Below are positions 1 through 12,800 of a DNA stretch of 64,000 nt, piece by piece; the stretch's first letter is position 1, and every line of letters begins with the position of its first letter. Source of the DNA: Antennarius striatus. Its lineage: Eukaryota; Chordata; Actinopteri; Lophiiformes; Antennariidae. The notes under the pieces are model-generated. The model ran no database searches. It had not been told where the DNA came from and saw only the letters and a program-made list of their open reading frames with translations. Both the position numbers and the translations under genes were made by a program. The DNA lies in NCBI RefSeq assembly GCF_040054535.1, contig NC_090793.1, forward strand, positions 19,990,001 through 20,054,000. The letters are read 5' to 3'.

Positions 1-118
1 GCCAGGAAGTCCCGCCTCTGGCGCTCGGTGTAGCCCGCCTTCAGGGTCTTGATGGCGACCACCATCTCCCGACGGCCGGCCTGTTTGAGGCGACCGCGAC
101 ACACCTCCCCGAATTCAC
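1..118 (-). CDS. ephb3: ephb3 exon 11 (cut by window edge): kinase N-lobe
   Basis: Acceptor GACTCAG at 120-119, then [30 protein letters not shown] and TERQRRDFL. It contains the end of the glycine-rich loop and the VAIK lysine that binds ATP. The exon continues past base 1. Confidence 0.93.
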
Positions 119-1056
119 CTGAGTCGGGAGAAAACGGTGGAAAAAAGGGGGGAGTGAGGGGAGAGGTGAAGGGGTGAGGACGTGAGGGGGGGAGTGAAGG
201 AGCTCAAGGGTCAAAGGTGTTGGGGTAGGAAGGGAGGGAGTGGCCCGAATAGAGAGAGACGGGGTTTGCGTCGGGCGTCTGGATCCGAGTGTTCACAAGA
301 AAGAAGGACAGGAAGTGAGGAAGAAAGACAGGAAGTGAGGAAGAAAGACAGGAAGTGAGGAAGGGAGGAGGGATCGGACGAGTAGAGCAGACTGTCATCT
401 GAGGTGAGGCGATGACGCATCAGAGAGACGAGCTACAGAATCCTCCATCCTTTCTAAAGCGGAGACCTTGGGTGCTGACGACACCCCCACACCCCCCCAC
501 ACCGCTTATATTCCACCGCCGTTCACCTGCGCCGATGACTTCCTCTATCTTCACGCAGGAGATGTCGATCTCTTTGGCGAACTCGTGGATGGCGTCGTTG
601 GGGTCCTCGTAGGTGAAGGGGTCGATGTAAACTTTGACCCCTGGGGAGACTGGAGAGGAAACGACACGGTCAGCATTCTACGTTTTCAGCCAATCGGAGA
701 GGCAGGATCCATGACATCATCGGCGGGTAAAGAAGTGTTTTTTTTAGTTTTTTTGGAGGAAGAAATGTTATTGATTAGAGTCAGACGCTTTGTGAGTCAC
801 AAACGCAAAACCACACCGAGGTTTATTTATCTGGATGTGGATTTGAAGTTCTTTTTTTTTTTTTTTTTGTTCCCGGGTAAAATAAATAAATCCAAAACTC
901 CCAAACATGTAAACAAAGTTTACATATAAAAGTGAGTTTAGTGTGGAGCACGAGGAGAACGTCAGGACATCACGGGACGGCCGCCTGATGGCTTCCTGCC
1001 TCAGTCCGCTGACCAGGTAATTGATCGAATCAGTCGAGTTAACTGTACCGGCATGA

Positions 1057-1112
<56 letters not shown>

Positions 1113-4100
1113 TGTATTGCTGCAGCTTCTCGGTGTACTCCAGCTCCGAGCCGCTGCGCTGCTTCCTGTAAACAAGCACAAACAAAGTCACGCCGGCGAC
1201 ATCGGTAATCCTGTCAGTCTCGGAACGCAACGCACTTCCATGAGACACAAAAGTGTTTTAAACAGCCTATCAGAGTGTGGGAAAGAGGTCATACAGATAT
1301 AAGGTGGTTTAATATCAGTATAATATCAATGATAAAATAATTAGTTCGTTGTTACATCGCGGAATTTCGTTTTTGCGTCTGGTTCCTGGAACGCATTAAC
1401 GACAAAGAACGAGGGGTTAATGTACTTCCTGGTACGGCCGGTGAAGCATCTCAACTCCAGCCGGCTGTTTACGCTGCAAAGCGAGTCTGACCCATTAGAA
1501 AGTGTGTTAAAATTTAATTAAGGTGTTTGTTTGGAGCCTAACGAACAAAAATGAAACCGTTGCCGCGGGCGTCCGCTGCTAAAAAATCCCAACACTCACT
1601 TAAGGCAGACCACGGCGATCACCACCAGAGCCACGATAACCACCAGCCCCGCCGAGGCCGAGCCGATGATGAGAGGCAGCTGGTCCTGCACCGACGTCTG
1701 GGGGTCACCTAGGCGACAGCAAACACAAACTGACTGGAGGACGACCCTGAAGCTGATCGTCCGTCAGCAGAAGCAAAGTGTCGTCCGTACTGTGCAGATT
1801 GGTGCTGAAGTCCATGGGGTTGCTATAGCGACCGTATCCCGCCACCGTGCGAGCCCGCACCTGCACCACGTAGGGCGTGGCCGCCCGCAGACCCTCCACC
1901 TTGGCGGAGCTGTGCTGCGACGTGACGGTGTGAGACATGGCCTGGCCCTTCAGTGGAAACAGGAAGTAGCGTTAGAACGTCTTCCTTCCGCCCAGCTTCC
2001 TCTTCCTGTTTGCGTCGGACTCTCACCCTCTCGTGGTATTTGATCTCGTAGTCCAGGATGACGCCGTTGGGCTTCTCGGGCGGCAGCCAGGACAGGCTGA
2101 GCGCGTCGGAGGTGGAGCGCATCAGGTGGACGGTGGGCACCGCCGACGGCGCTGAAACAGGAAACACAGCTGACGCGACAGGAAGCTGCTGGCGTTAGCC
2201 GCCAAGATTTACTCATTCGATGTTACGAACCATCAGAGGAAGATACAGTGTTTTCCGCACCATGAGACGCACTGGACTATAAAGCGCCCTGGATTATAAA
2301 GTGCACTGGATTATGAGGCACACTGGATTATAAAGTGCACTGTTGGTTTTTGATAAAATCAAAGGCTTTTGGGTGAGCCTTATAGTCCAGTGCGCCTTAT
2401 AGTCCAGAAAATACTGTAATTATTATTCAAAACGCCTCATCCTGAACGGCACGCGCTTCACCTTGACTGCCCCGCTGTTTTATTGATTTGCGACGCCTGA
2501 AAGTGACTCGATCGACAGTCGTTGTCTCGGGTCCATAAACCACGCCGAGGTGGATTAAGTGCGGAATAACGGAGAGAGTAATTATCGCCTCTGAAAGGTG
2601 CTCAGCGGTTTGGTTAAATGACGACGCTGCAAATATGGAGCGGGAGAATGCTGGAAGGTGACATTGCGGGTGACGTTGACGCTGATTTCCCGTCTTGTCG
2701 ATGGCGATTCCGCCGCTCCTTCAGACGGAGGACGCCTCCATCGTGACGCTAAGTGCTATTGATCTGCGATGGATTCCACTCACCGGCCTGGTTGGTGGTG
2801 ATGTTGACGGTGGAGTATCTGGGCGAGGCGGGGTTCTTCCCGGACACCCCGTTGACCGCCTGCACCTCGAAGCTGTAGCGGGTGTGGGCCTGCAGGTTCC
2901 TCACCACCACCTTCCGCTGCCGCAGCCCCAGCCTGCGGGGGGCGATGTCCACGTTGTCGTCGCAGCGCGTGCAGGGGCTGCGGTCGCGCAGGCATTTCTT
3001 GCACACCACGTTGTAGACCAGGTCGCTCCGCCCACCCGTGTCCTGAGGCTCCTCCCACTCCAGCGACAGCGAGGTCTCGTTCACGCTGGAGATGACGCTG
3101 CGCGGCGCCGACGGGATGGCTGCAACGGAAACGCGTAGGAGGGAGGATTTGTTTCACATACGGCCATTAAATTATCAGCAGTAAGTGGTGCGACAAATAT
3201 TCTACTATAACTGCAAAAAGGCTAATATTAATTTTAGACTGGTTTTTTTTCTGTTGTTGGTTGTTTCAAATCCTGAGGCTGCAGGAAAAAGAAATTTGAT
3301 GAAAAAACAAGAAGGAAAAATTGATGTTGGTGGAAATAAATGAAAAAATATACTGAGAATAAAACACATCTAGATGAATAAACAGAGAATTACTCTACAA
3401 TTCATTTTCACTGAGGGACACATCAGCATCACCGCTGTCCTCAAAGGACCTGATGTAACTAATAAATGTAACTCAATGTAACTCAATGTAACTAAATGTA
3501 ATGTAACTAAATGTAACTAATAATGTAACTAATAAACTAATAAATGTAACTAAATGAAACTCAGTGTAATGTAACTAAATGTAACTACTCCTTAATGTAA
3601 CTAATAAATATAACTAAATGTAACTCAGTGTAATGTAACTAAATGTAACTACTCCTTAATGTAACTAATAAATGTAACTAAATGTAACTCAGTGTAATGT
3701 AACTAAATGTAACTACTCCTTAATGTAACTAATAAATGTAACTAAATGTAACTCAGTGTAATGTAACTCAGTGTAATGTAACTAAATGTAACTACTCCTT
3801 AATGTTAAATAACTGAATTTATTACTTATTCAAGTTACAAAACATAACAGTTGCACAGAAAATCTTTTTAATTTTTTCAGGTTATTAAACCCACAGAACT
3901 CCATCAATCAAGGATCAAACTATCAATCAATAAAGAAAAATAAAGACATTAACTTTGTTTCTTGTCAAAGTTAAAATAGACTTAATTACTGCGTTGTGGG
4001 AAATTTAGCACACTTTTGACCTATTTGTTTTTAGACACTCTCTCGCGGGCCACATAAAATGATGTGGTGGGCCACATTTGGCCCCCGGGCCTTGAGTTTG

Positions 4101-4608
4101 ACACATGCTCTACAGACAGGGAAGAACGCTCCTTTATGAAAAGCACAATCCCACGCACTACCCAGAATCCATTGCTCCTCTCAGTGCCGGGAACTCGGCT
4201 AATCCACTCTTGATGGAAATTCGTGTTCTGGTGTCGTTGTGACCCGACGCCTCCGTGTTTCAGCGAGCGGCGCTTCGTTCTGACTGAAGCGCGTTTGAGA
4301 CCTGGATCAGTACGGTAACCACCGGGGGGGGGGGGGGGCAGAAAGATAGCGGCTGCCAACACATCCCATCATCCTCTCACCAGCAGAGAAAAGACAACCA
4401 GAAAACCAGAACCAGAAGCCGCCGGGGCCCCCGAGTCGGGCCCTGAGCTGACTGTCCCCTCCAATCAGAGCGGAGGGCTCGTCTGATTGGACCCCCGTCT
4501 GCGCCGCACGCTGAGTCCAAGCTGCCGGCCGCTGACCGGCTGCGTTCCATTTCAAACACCAAGCACCGGCTGCCTGGACTGGGCTCCAACACACACCACC
4601 AGGCGCAC

Positions 4609-4650
<42 letters not shown>

Positions 4651-6837
4651 AGTCAGAGGTGGTGCTTGCGTCCCGGCCCGCCTGTCTGCACACTGGCCAC
4701 CATGTTCCTGTGACTGGGATCTTGGGACCACATTGGCGGGGCCCCCGTGTGTCACTGAGGATGGCAAAAGGCCCCCGGGGGGGTGATTCTCACACGACCA
4801 TGACAGCACATCGGGCGTCCACTCAGATGCCTGTTTGATTCATGGTTTTTTTTAGATCTAACAGAGGGCCTCAGGTGGGTTTCCTGTTTACCGTCAAAGC
4901 TAGGCTACCTAGCGTTAACCCTTTCCTGACTGTGTTAAACTCTAACTAACTAACAAACCGCTAACTAATCCAGCAGCTGGAGAGAAACGTTAGCATTCAA
5001 TGTTGTCTCTGTTCTGTCCTCCAATAACTTCTGATAGCTAGGCTAAGGTGAAGCTAAGCTAATTCAATTCAATTAAAAAAACTTTATTAGTCCCCAAGGG
5101 GCAATTGAAAGCACATGAAGGGGGTATGGGGGTAAAACATAGTGTAAACAGTGTAAACATAAATAATAAACATAAATAATAAACAATGACAAATATAAAT
5201 ACAATGTTTATTTTGAATAATAATTAAAAACCTGCTTAGTTTAGAACCTAATTTGTTCAAAACCTAATGGGTTAGTTAGTTCAGAAACTAGTTGTTTTAA
5301 AACCTAGTTAGAACAAAAACCTAGTTAATTTAAAAAACTAGTTAGTTCAAAAACTAGTTAGTTTAAAAAACAATACAGAACCTAGTTAGTTTAGAACCTA
5401 ATTTGTTCAAAACATAATGGGTTAGTTCAGAAACTAGTACGTTTAAAACCTAGTTAGTTATTTCAAAACGTACTTAGTATAAAACATTTTAGTTCAATAA
5501 ACCTAGTTAGTTCAAAACCTAGTTAGTACAAAACCTAGTTAGTTTAGAAACCAATTTATTCAAAACGTAATGGGTTAGTTAGTTTAAAACCTAGTAAGTT
5601 AGTTATTACAAACCTGGTTCATTTAAAAACCTAGCTTAGTTGTTGAACTAAATTGAAGCTAAACTAAGCTGAAACTAGACTTAAGTTTAAACTAAACTAA
5701 TCTGAGAAGCGCTGCCTGCAGTTCATTTCCTTCCATCCAGTCGTGAACAAACGTGAACACGTGGGAGCGACACCATCCCGAGGATAATTCTTCCTCTCAT
5801 CTCCACGTTAACCAGAACGTTCCTGACAGTAATAACCAGTGACTTACTGGTGCAGACGGCGTCGGGGGGGTCGGTGTCGGCGCGGTAGAAGCCGCTCAGG
5901 CAGGGGCAGATGCTGGAGCCTCTGGCGCTGGTGCGGCTGTGGGACGGGCAGGGGGCGCAGGAGCCCTCCCCATACTTGGATTTGAAGGTTCCGGGGATGC
6001 AAGCTTGATGAGCGGGAGAGAAAATAAAGAGACAATAAGAAGCAAACAACAACAAAAAAACAACTCGGCGCTGTCACTTCTCTCAAAGACGCGCCGATGT
6101 GGCGTCTGTCAGAACGAAAACCTGCACCTGTCAACAATCTGGAAAGATCAGGAAATCTGGAGATCACGTGTGAGGAGCGGTGAATCACCAGCTTCACGCC
6201 GAAGAGGAGGACGGGATGAAGATGGAGCGCTGACAGCAGATTGCTGTTGTTGAGACAAAGAAGGATGGAGAGGAGGGATGCACCCCGAAACCATCCATCA
6301 GCGGCTCGCGGCTCCAAACCGGCGCCGGCCGATGCAAAAAGGCCGCGTGCAAAAAAACATCTCCGGATTAACGACGAACAAATCGATTCAAACGACGCAA
6401 ATCAGTGACTAGAAAAACCCGCGAACGAGACGACGCGTCCGACAGATTAATTAGAATTCCAAACTGTCGCAGTCAAGGTTGTCTGATAGGGATAAACCGG
6501 CGTAAACCCGGATTAAAGACGGCTTCAGATTAACGGGATTAGCCACTAAAGGTCTGGATATCCGCCTCCAGAGCGCCCCCGGGGGTTTGTTGTTTGCCTC
6601 ATTCTTAACTGGTGGTGTAAAAGTGGGGTTTCTGGCGAACATCTGCCCCGCCAGCGTGGGGGCTCGTAAAACCAGTCACTCCTGGGGGAGGAGGGGGTGT
6701 GATTAACTAGTTAGGATAAGTGGTCTTCCAGTTTGAACTCCAGTTTCTCCTTAATTCCCAGCAACGGATCCACAGTAGGAGCGCCATAAAACGCACTCCC
6801 ATGATGCACCGGGACATATTCTTCTTCCATGACGCAG

Positions 6838-6872
<35 letters not shown>

Positions 6873-9800
6873 TTCCCTCTATTTGCTTTCCTCTGTTCTT
6901 TTTCGGGAAGATGCTCAGCAACCCTACCTCCTTTCCTGATGCCACGCCCCCCTCCCACTTGTCTCCGCCCCCTGCGTGATAAATGCGATGGGTCGCATCG
7001 GTCTAAACGGTGTTAATGATCGCTGCCGTCGCTTGGAGATGAACTAACTGGAGGCCGTGCAGGAAATGACACTTCCTCCCACCGCCGCCGCCGCCCCCCC
7101 GGGGGGGGCTTTTTATCAAGCTTTTAACCTTGAGTCGCCAAAATGGCACCGAATGAGCTCTCCCCGGCGCTTGTTGGACACCATTCCTCACCGCCGAGGC
7201 TTCGCTCGCCTCATTTTGAATTCCTGCCCCCTCCCTCTGTGTTCATTCTTCTCTTTTCTGGCCGCTGCTTCCATCCCATCGCCGCCAAAGTCGCACCTTT
7301 TATCTCTCTTTTCTCCGTTAATATCTTTCTCCTCCAAACTCCAGTGGCCTTTCTTTCTTTTTATATATATATATATATATGTATTCATTGTGCCGTTTCT
7401 TCCACCGGCGCCCCGCTATCTGTCCCCCCCTCCCATCTCTGCTCTCACAATATTTGTATTCTGCTCCTCTCTGCAACACCTCATTAATTCATCCTCTCCT
7501 CCACCCTCCTTCACCCCCTTTCAGGAGCCACACAATAAATGCTGAGGGGGGGGCACAGATGGAGGCGACTTGCGCCGAGCATGTAAAGGAGATTCGGTTA
7601 AATACGAGTCACACCCACCCTGACACTGGGTGCTGTCTGCGGACGGCTCGAAGCCGGCCACGCAGGTGCACGAGCCCACGGGAACCATCCACTCGCCGTC
7701 GCCGTTGCAGTACAGCTTGAGCGGCACGGACACCTCCATGGCGTTCAGCACGCAAGCCCCCGGGGCGATCACCAAGGAGGTGGCCTCCGCCCCCGTGGCC
7801 GTCTCCGGGAAGACGGCGAAGTGGGCGATGGTGGTGGAGCACTTCTTGAAGAAGACCCTGACGGAGATGAGCGACATGCAGGCGCCCAGATCCTGGAAGG
7901 CCAGGTAGAAGCCGGCCCGGGACAGCGGGCCGAAGCTGCGCACTTTGGTGTTGATGCGTCCCGCCTCCAGCAGCGAGAAGCTCTCGTCCGGGGCGATGGT
8001 GTCCACCTTCACGTAGGGGTTCTCCCTCCACAGGGGGCTGGTGTCGGTGGCCGTGTCCCCGTCGGACTCGTAGTAGAACAGGTTGAAGGTCTCTTTGCAG
8101 GAGCCGGGGATGTTGGGGATGCTGGCACAGTCGCGCACCGAGAACTTGAGCTCCACGTAGACGCGCAGGACCCCCCGGCGGGGGACGAAGTCCGTCCGCA
8201 GCCAGTTGTTCTGGCTGGGCTGGCGGACATTACACACCTGGTAGGTCCGGATGGGGCTCATGGAGTCGTCGTAGCCGCTAACCTCCTCCCACTGTGGAAG
8301 AACAGGGAGAACATGAATTTAGAGCGGGTGGGGGACTAAAGACCACCAGGGGTCTCAAACTTATCTTCACCGAGGGACACATCATCATCATCACAGCTGT
8401 CCTCAAAGGGCCAGATGTAACTAAATGTAACTAAATGTAACTAAATGTAACTCAATGTAATGTAAAATAAATGTAACTACTCCTTAATGTTAAATAAAAA
8501 TTTACTTATTCAAGTTACAAACATTACAGTTGTAACATGAATCCTTTTAATTTGTCAGGTTATTAAACCCACAGAACTCCATCAATCAAGGATCAAACTA
8601 TCAATCAATAAAGAAAAATAACAACAAACACGAGTTAGGACATTAACTTTGTTCAAAATGAGTTAAAATGGGCTTAGTTACTGCATTGTGGGAAACGTAG
8701 TTTTTGGACCCATTTATTTTTAGACAATGACCTTTTGTTCTCTGGCGGGCCACTTAAAATGATGTGGTGGGCCACATTTGGCCTTGAGTTTGAAGGATGA
8801 GATGAGACTGAATTAGATTTTCTAATCCAACAGTAATGATCAGACACAATGATCCAATACGCTATTAATTAATATTGAGTATTGTTAATGCTAATTCTGA
8901 CCAATCAGGCAGGGAATATAAAAACCCAGTGGGTGTTGTGAACATGTGGCTGTGAGGAAGAATTCTAATTGCATGAATCATTCCAAAAATTAATTACTGA
9001 CTATTAATAGAAATTTACCCCCCCCACCACCCCCCACCCACACCCCCATTCAAATTCATTTAACAGATTTTGCCTGTTTGACGATTCTGTGTGATTTTGA
9101 TCTCGGAATCTGCCGATTATTCATCACAGCGCAGTCGGATTGGAGAGGAGCCCCCAGAGATCTGGTGTCTCCAACACACACATCTGTTATCGCCACTGAG
9201 AGGGATGAGAAAAGGGAACCCCCCCCCCCACCACCACCCCATTCCGTCTACCTATAAAGCAAACGGTGCGTTATTTATTAAAACGGTCATCTAAATGCAA
9301 TCCTGTCAGCGTGATTGCGCCGCTTCCTCTCCTGAGCACTCCAGATGATGCGGAATATTTTATCTAAACCGTATATTCTCATGTCTGCACACGTCAACGT
9401 GGCGCCGACACGAGCATCCGTCATCGTTAGTGGAACAGGTGGTTTTGGGGGGGGTGTCGCTTCTGCATCAGGTAGCCTCGAACACGAGGAACCGGCGTGA
9501 CTTCAAGCTGGAGAGGAAGTCACATGACATCACGCTCCGTTTGGGGGTAACTAACATCACAGGTGCTGATAAATGGCCGCATTAGTCAATAAATTTAGTC
9601 TATTAGGAAATAACCTTGTGGGAAGTCAATCTTTCTTGATTTTTTCCCCTCTTAATTCCGCCTCAGTCCGATCGCTTTGGTTTCCATAACAAATGAGCCT
9701 CCGAGAAATTGATTATTTCAAACAGGAAGAAAATAATGCATAACTCATCTCACGTCTCCAGAGCTCCTCGTGCAATTTATTCCCCCGACGATGAGCCCGA

Positions 9801-12800
9801 GCGTTGGCCGTCGGGCGTCGTAAATCACCAGCAACACGTTGACGCAACTACCTGACAAATATGATAATTGCTGCTCCCTGAACGTATGGGCTTGTCAGGC
9901 GGGGAGAGGAAGCCGCCGCCACGCCGCTGACATATGACTCTATGGATGCTGGGACATTCAAGAGTCGGGGCCCTCGCCACGGAGATTGGAAGGAAAAGAA
10001 GGAAGGGAGATCGTTTCCATGGTAACCCACCATTTCCATTGACTGACTTTGCGCTCACGTAGCGAAGACAAATTACACCGGCCTGGGAGTGGGGGAGGTC
10101 TGCCAGGCTGTTAGCCCCCGGGTCAAATCCGTGTTGTTTTATTTTCTCCTCGTTCCTATAGGGGTAGTTGAAGGCGGGGGGGGACTGAAAACCTTAATTT
10201 CTGCCTCTAATGCCCTCCTGGGCTTATATTACAAAAGACACACACACATTCTTTCAATTATCAGGCTGTATCCTGAGGAGTCACGCCAGGTGGAGCATAC
10301 CTAATAGTCCCAGCATGCCATGGGGCTTCCGCCTGCACGTTTTTTGCTTGTTTAGAGGCGCGTTCCACGTTTTCTTAACACTGAGAAATCCCTGATTCCT
10401 TCCACTGCTGTGTCACGCGGCGTGTTTCTCATTTGCTTTTTAGTATCCAGGAACGCAAACATGCAAAAAACAAAGATATAAAACAGTGGGAGGTGTGCGG
10501 TTCCAGGGAGACCGGGCTTCTATTAACAAGGCGAATGGAACAGAAATAGGAAGGGGTGAGGTTGGGGGGGGGGGTAATAAACAGACACATGCACACATGC
10601 TAACTCACCCCGCTCTCGGGGAACGTGGTCCACGCCAGCTCCGTGGTCGCCCAGCGGCTGTCCATCAGGGTTTCTGCAAGCGGAGGACAAACCGGATTGT
10701 TGTTCTGCATTCAGGAGGAAGGTAACCCCCCCCCGCCCCCATCCCGAAACCCACCCCCCCATCATCTCCTACATCTCTGCACCCACATGCACTTGTGAAA
10801 GCGCTGACAATCATAGCGTATCTCTGCCTAATTAAGGCTTTTCTTCCGTCTGTGTTTGGCACTCGTAAAATTCACTCCATTCAATATTCATTTGTGGAAC
10901 GGAGAACAAAGAACATCCTCCAGACGCTGTCAGAGTGGGAGGGGGGGTGGGGGGCCCCAAATTTGGTTCCCATTTGGTGATGTGAGCTCCTGATCTCCAC
11001 CAGGAGGGAAGCTGAGGAACAAACAGTCATCTTGGCTGTCAATCAGCCGTCGTCGCCATCGAGCGGTGGTCCCAAAAAGCTGGGAGTGGACCCCCCAGCA
11101 GAGGTAACCCCTCCCTGGGTTCTCATCAGGCGTCTGCGGCGGCATCGACTCCCATCGTTCTGTTGCTGTTAGCACATAATTACTGAGACAATTACGCGTT
11201 CTTGGTGGAGACTCAACGACACGGCGCCTGCTGTGCACCATTTGCTCACCAGTCAGTGGCGACGGCGCTGAGGGGAGGTGTGAGAGGGTAAACAAAGAGA
11301 GTTCCGCCTGGAACAACAGGGAGAAACGCTCGTCTACTGGTGTCAGAACGGAGGTAGAAATGAAATAGTGTCGGCTTTGCGAGAGTGTCCTTGAGAGGTT
11401 CTGAGTTGGAAGATAAAACACGTTGGAGTGCGTCTTTGGCCATCATTTTTTGACAGGGACGCGTGCTTCAAGCGCACTTCAACAAAAACATTCACAATTT
11501 CTCCATTTCTCCACTTAAATTTCGAACCCGGAAATCTCCGTTATGTTTTGATCTCGCGCGAGTTTCCCGTCACGAGACTCACCTGCGTGATTCTGTCTTG
11601 TTAAAATTGACCAAACGGCAACACGATTGATTGATTATCACCATAACCCCGAAAAAGATGCAAAAGTTGGAGAAAAACCAAGTGACAATGAGTGTTTTCT
11701 TGAATAAAAACAATCAAAAGTTAATGAAGAGACAGAGACAAATATTAATACTACAGGTATTACTACAGATATTACTACAGATATTACTACAGATGTTACT
11801 GAAATGTTTGTGAAGGTTCTGTCAGGTTAGTTCAGTGTCCGCAGGAGAAAATATGGATTAAAGGAAAACTATTGAGTAAAAAGCAAAAGTGAAAAAAAAA
11901 TTACATCTTTCTTTATTTTTAAAACTTAACTTAAACTTAAACTTTAACATTTTGATAAAAATAATATATAATTTTACTCTTTTTTTTCTTTTTCCTTAAA
12001 CAGTTATGATATTATTAATAAAAACATTCAAACTAACAGTTTGTTTAGTTTTTATATTGTACTATTGGTTAAACTCAATCCTTGCGTACTCTTCTAGCGT
12101 ATATTCTTTTATTACTTTTGTGATGCAGAAACTTCATGTTGGGATGAACACATTTTTCTTGTAGCGCATCCCAGGGATGCACTACTTTCTGGAGGTAACA
12201 TGAACTCTGGTCCCGATGGCTTCCCTTCAGAGATTAGCGATCTCAGCCATCCGCATCGGTTCAGATTGGATCGCGGCCCTCAGCTGGGGTCGCTTTGATC
12301 ATATGGAACCAAGCCCCTCCTCTTTGGACCACTTCCTGTGGATCACGGATCCACATCTTCATCTGGATCCACTCCAAATGGGAACACAGCCCCACTGATG
12401 ATAATCCTGCAAGAAGTTTAGGTTCCATTCCTGGTCAAGTTTCTGTTTACATGTAAAAATCTTAAAACGGTGTCAGAAGTAGATCCTGAACTTCCTGAAT
12501 GAGTTGAGAAATATTCCAGTTGGAGGGGGAGGAGGCGAGAACCAGGAAAACAGGATGACATCATCAGATGTTGTACGGTTGCACCTGAGCCATGGCAACA
12601 AAGCGGTGATGTCACTGTGAGATGTCATTCTCATCACCAACCCCCCCCCCCCCCCATCTGACCATTACAGATACGTGAAATCCATTGGAAGCGGTTCTGA
12701 TCCAGATCTGGATTGGATTCAGGATGCATCAAATGTTCCAAAAATAAAAAAGAGAAAAAGTTTAACAGAATCTGCAAAAAAATAAAAAAAAATAAAAAAG

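Larger units (their letters stand above)
3120..5847 (-). other. ephb3 intron 4
   Basis: A 2.7-kb intron between exons 4 and 5. It contains a GTCAAACTCA-type transposon (3400-4107), a G-run at 4324-4338, a GT microsatellite (4611-4648), a retroposon tail (5070-5200) and a degenerate CTAGTT-rich tandem array (5230-5660). 4110-4600 holds no recognisable signal. Confidence 0.8.

Noticed and set aside
7821..8339. Plus-strand open frames of up to 172 codons opposite ephb3 exon 3.
   Set aside because: They are antisense shadows of a GC-rich coding exon; the minus-strand frame matches EphB3 throughout.
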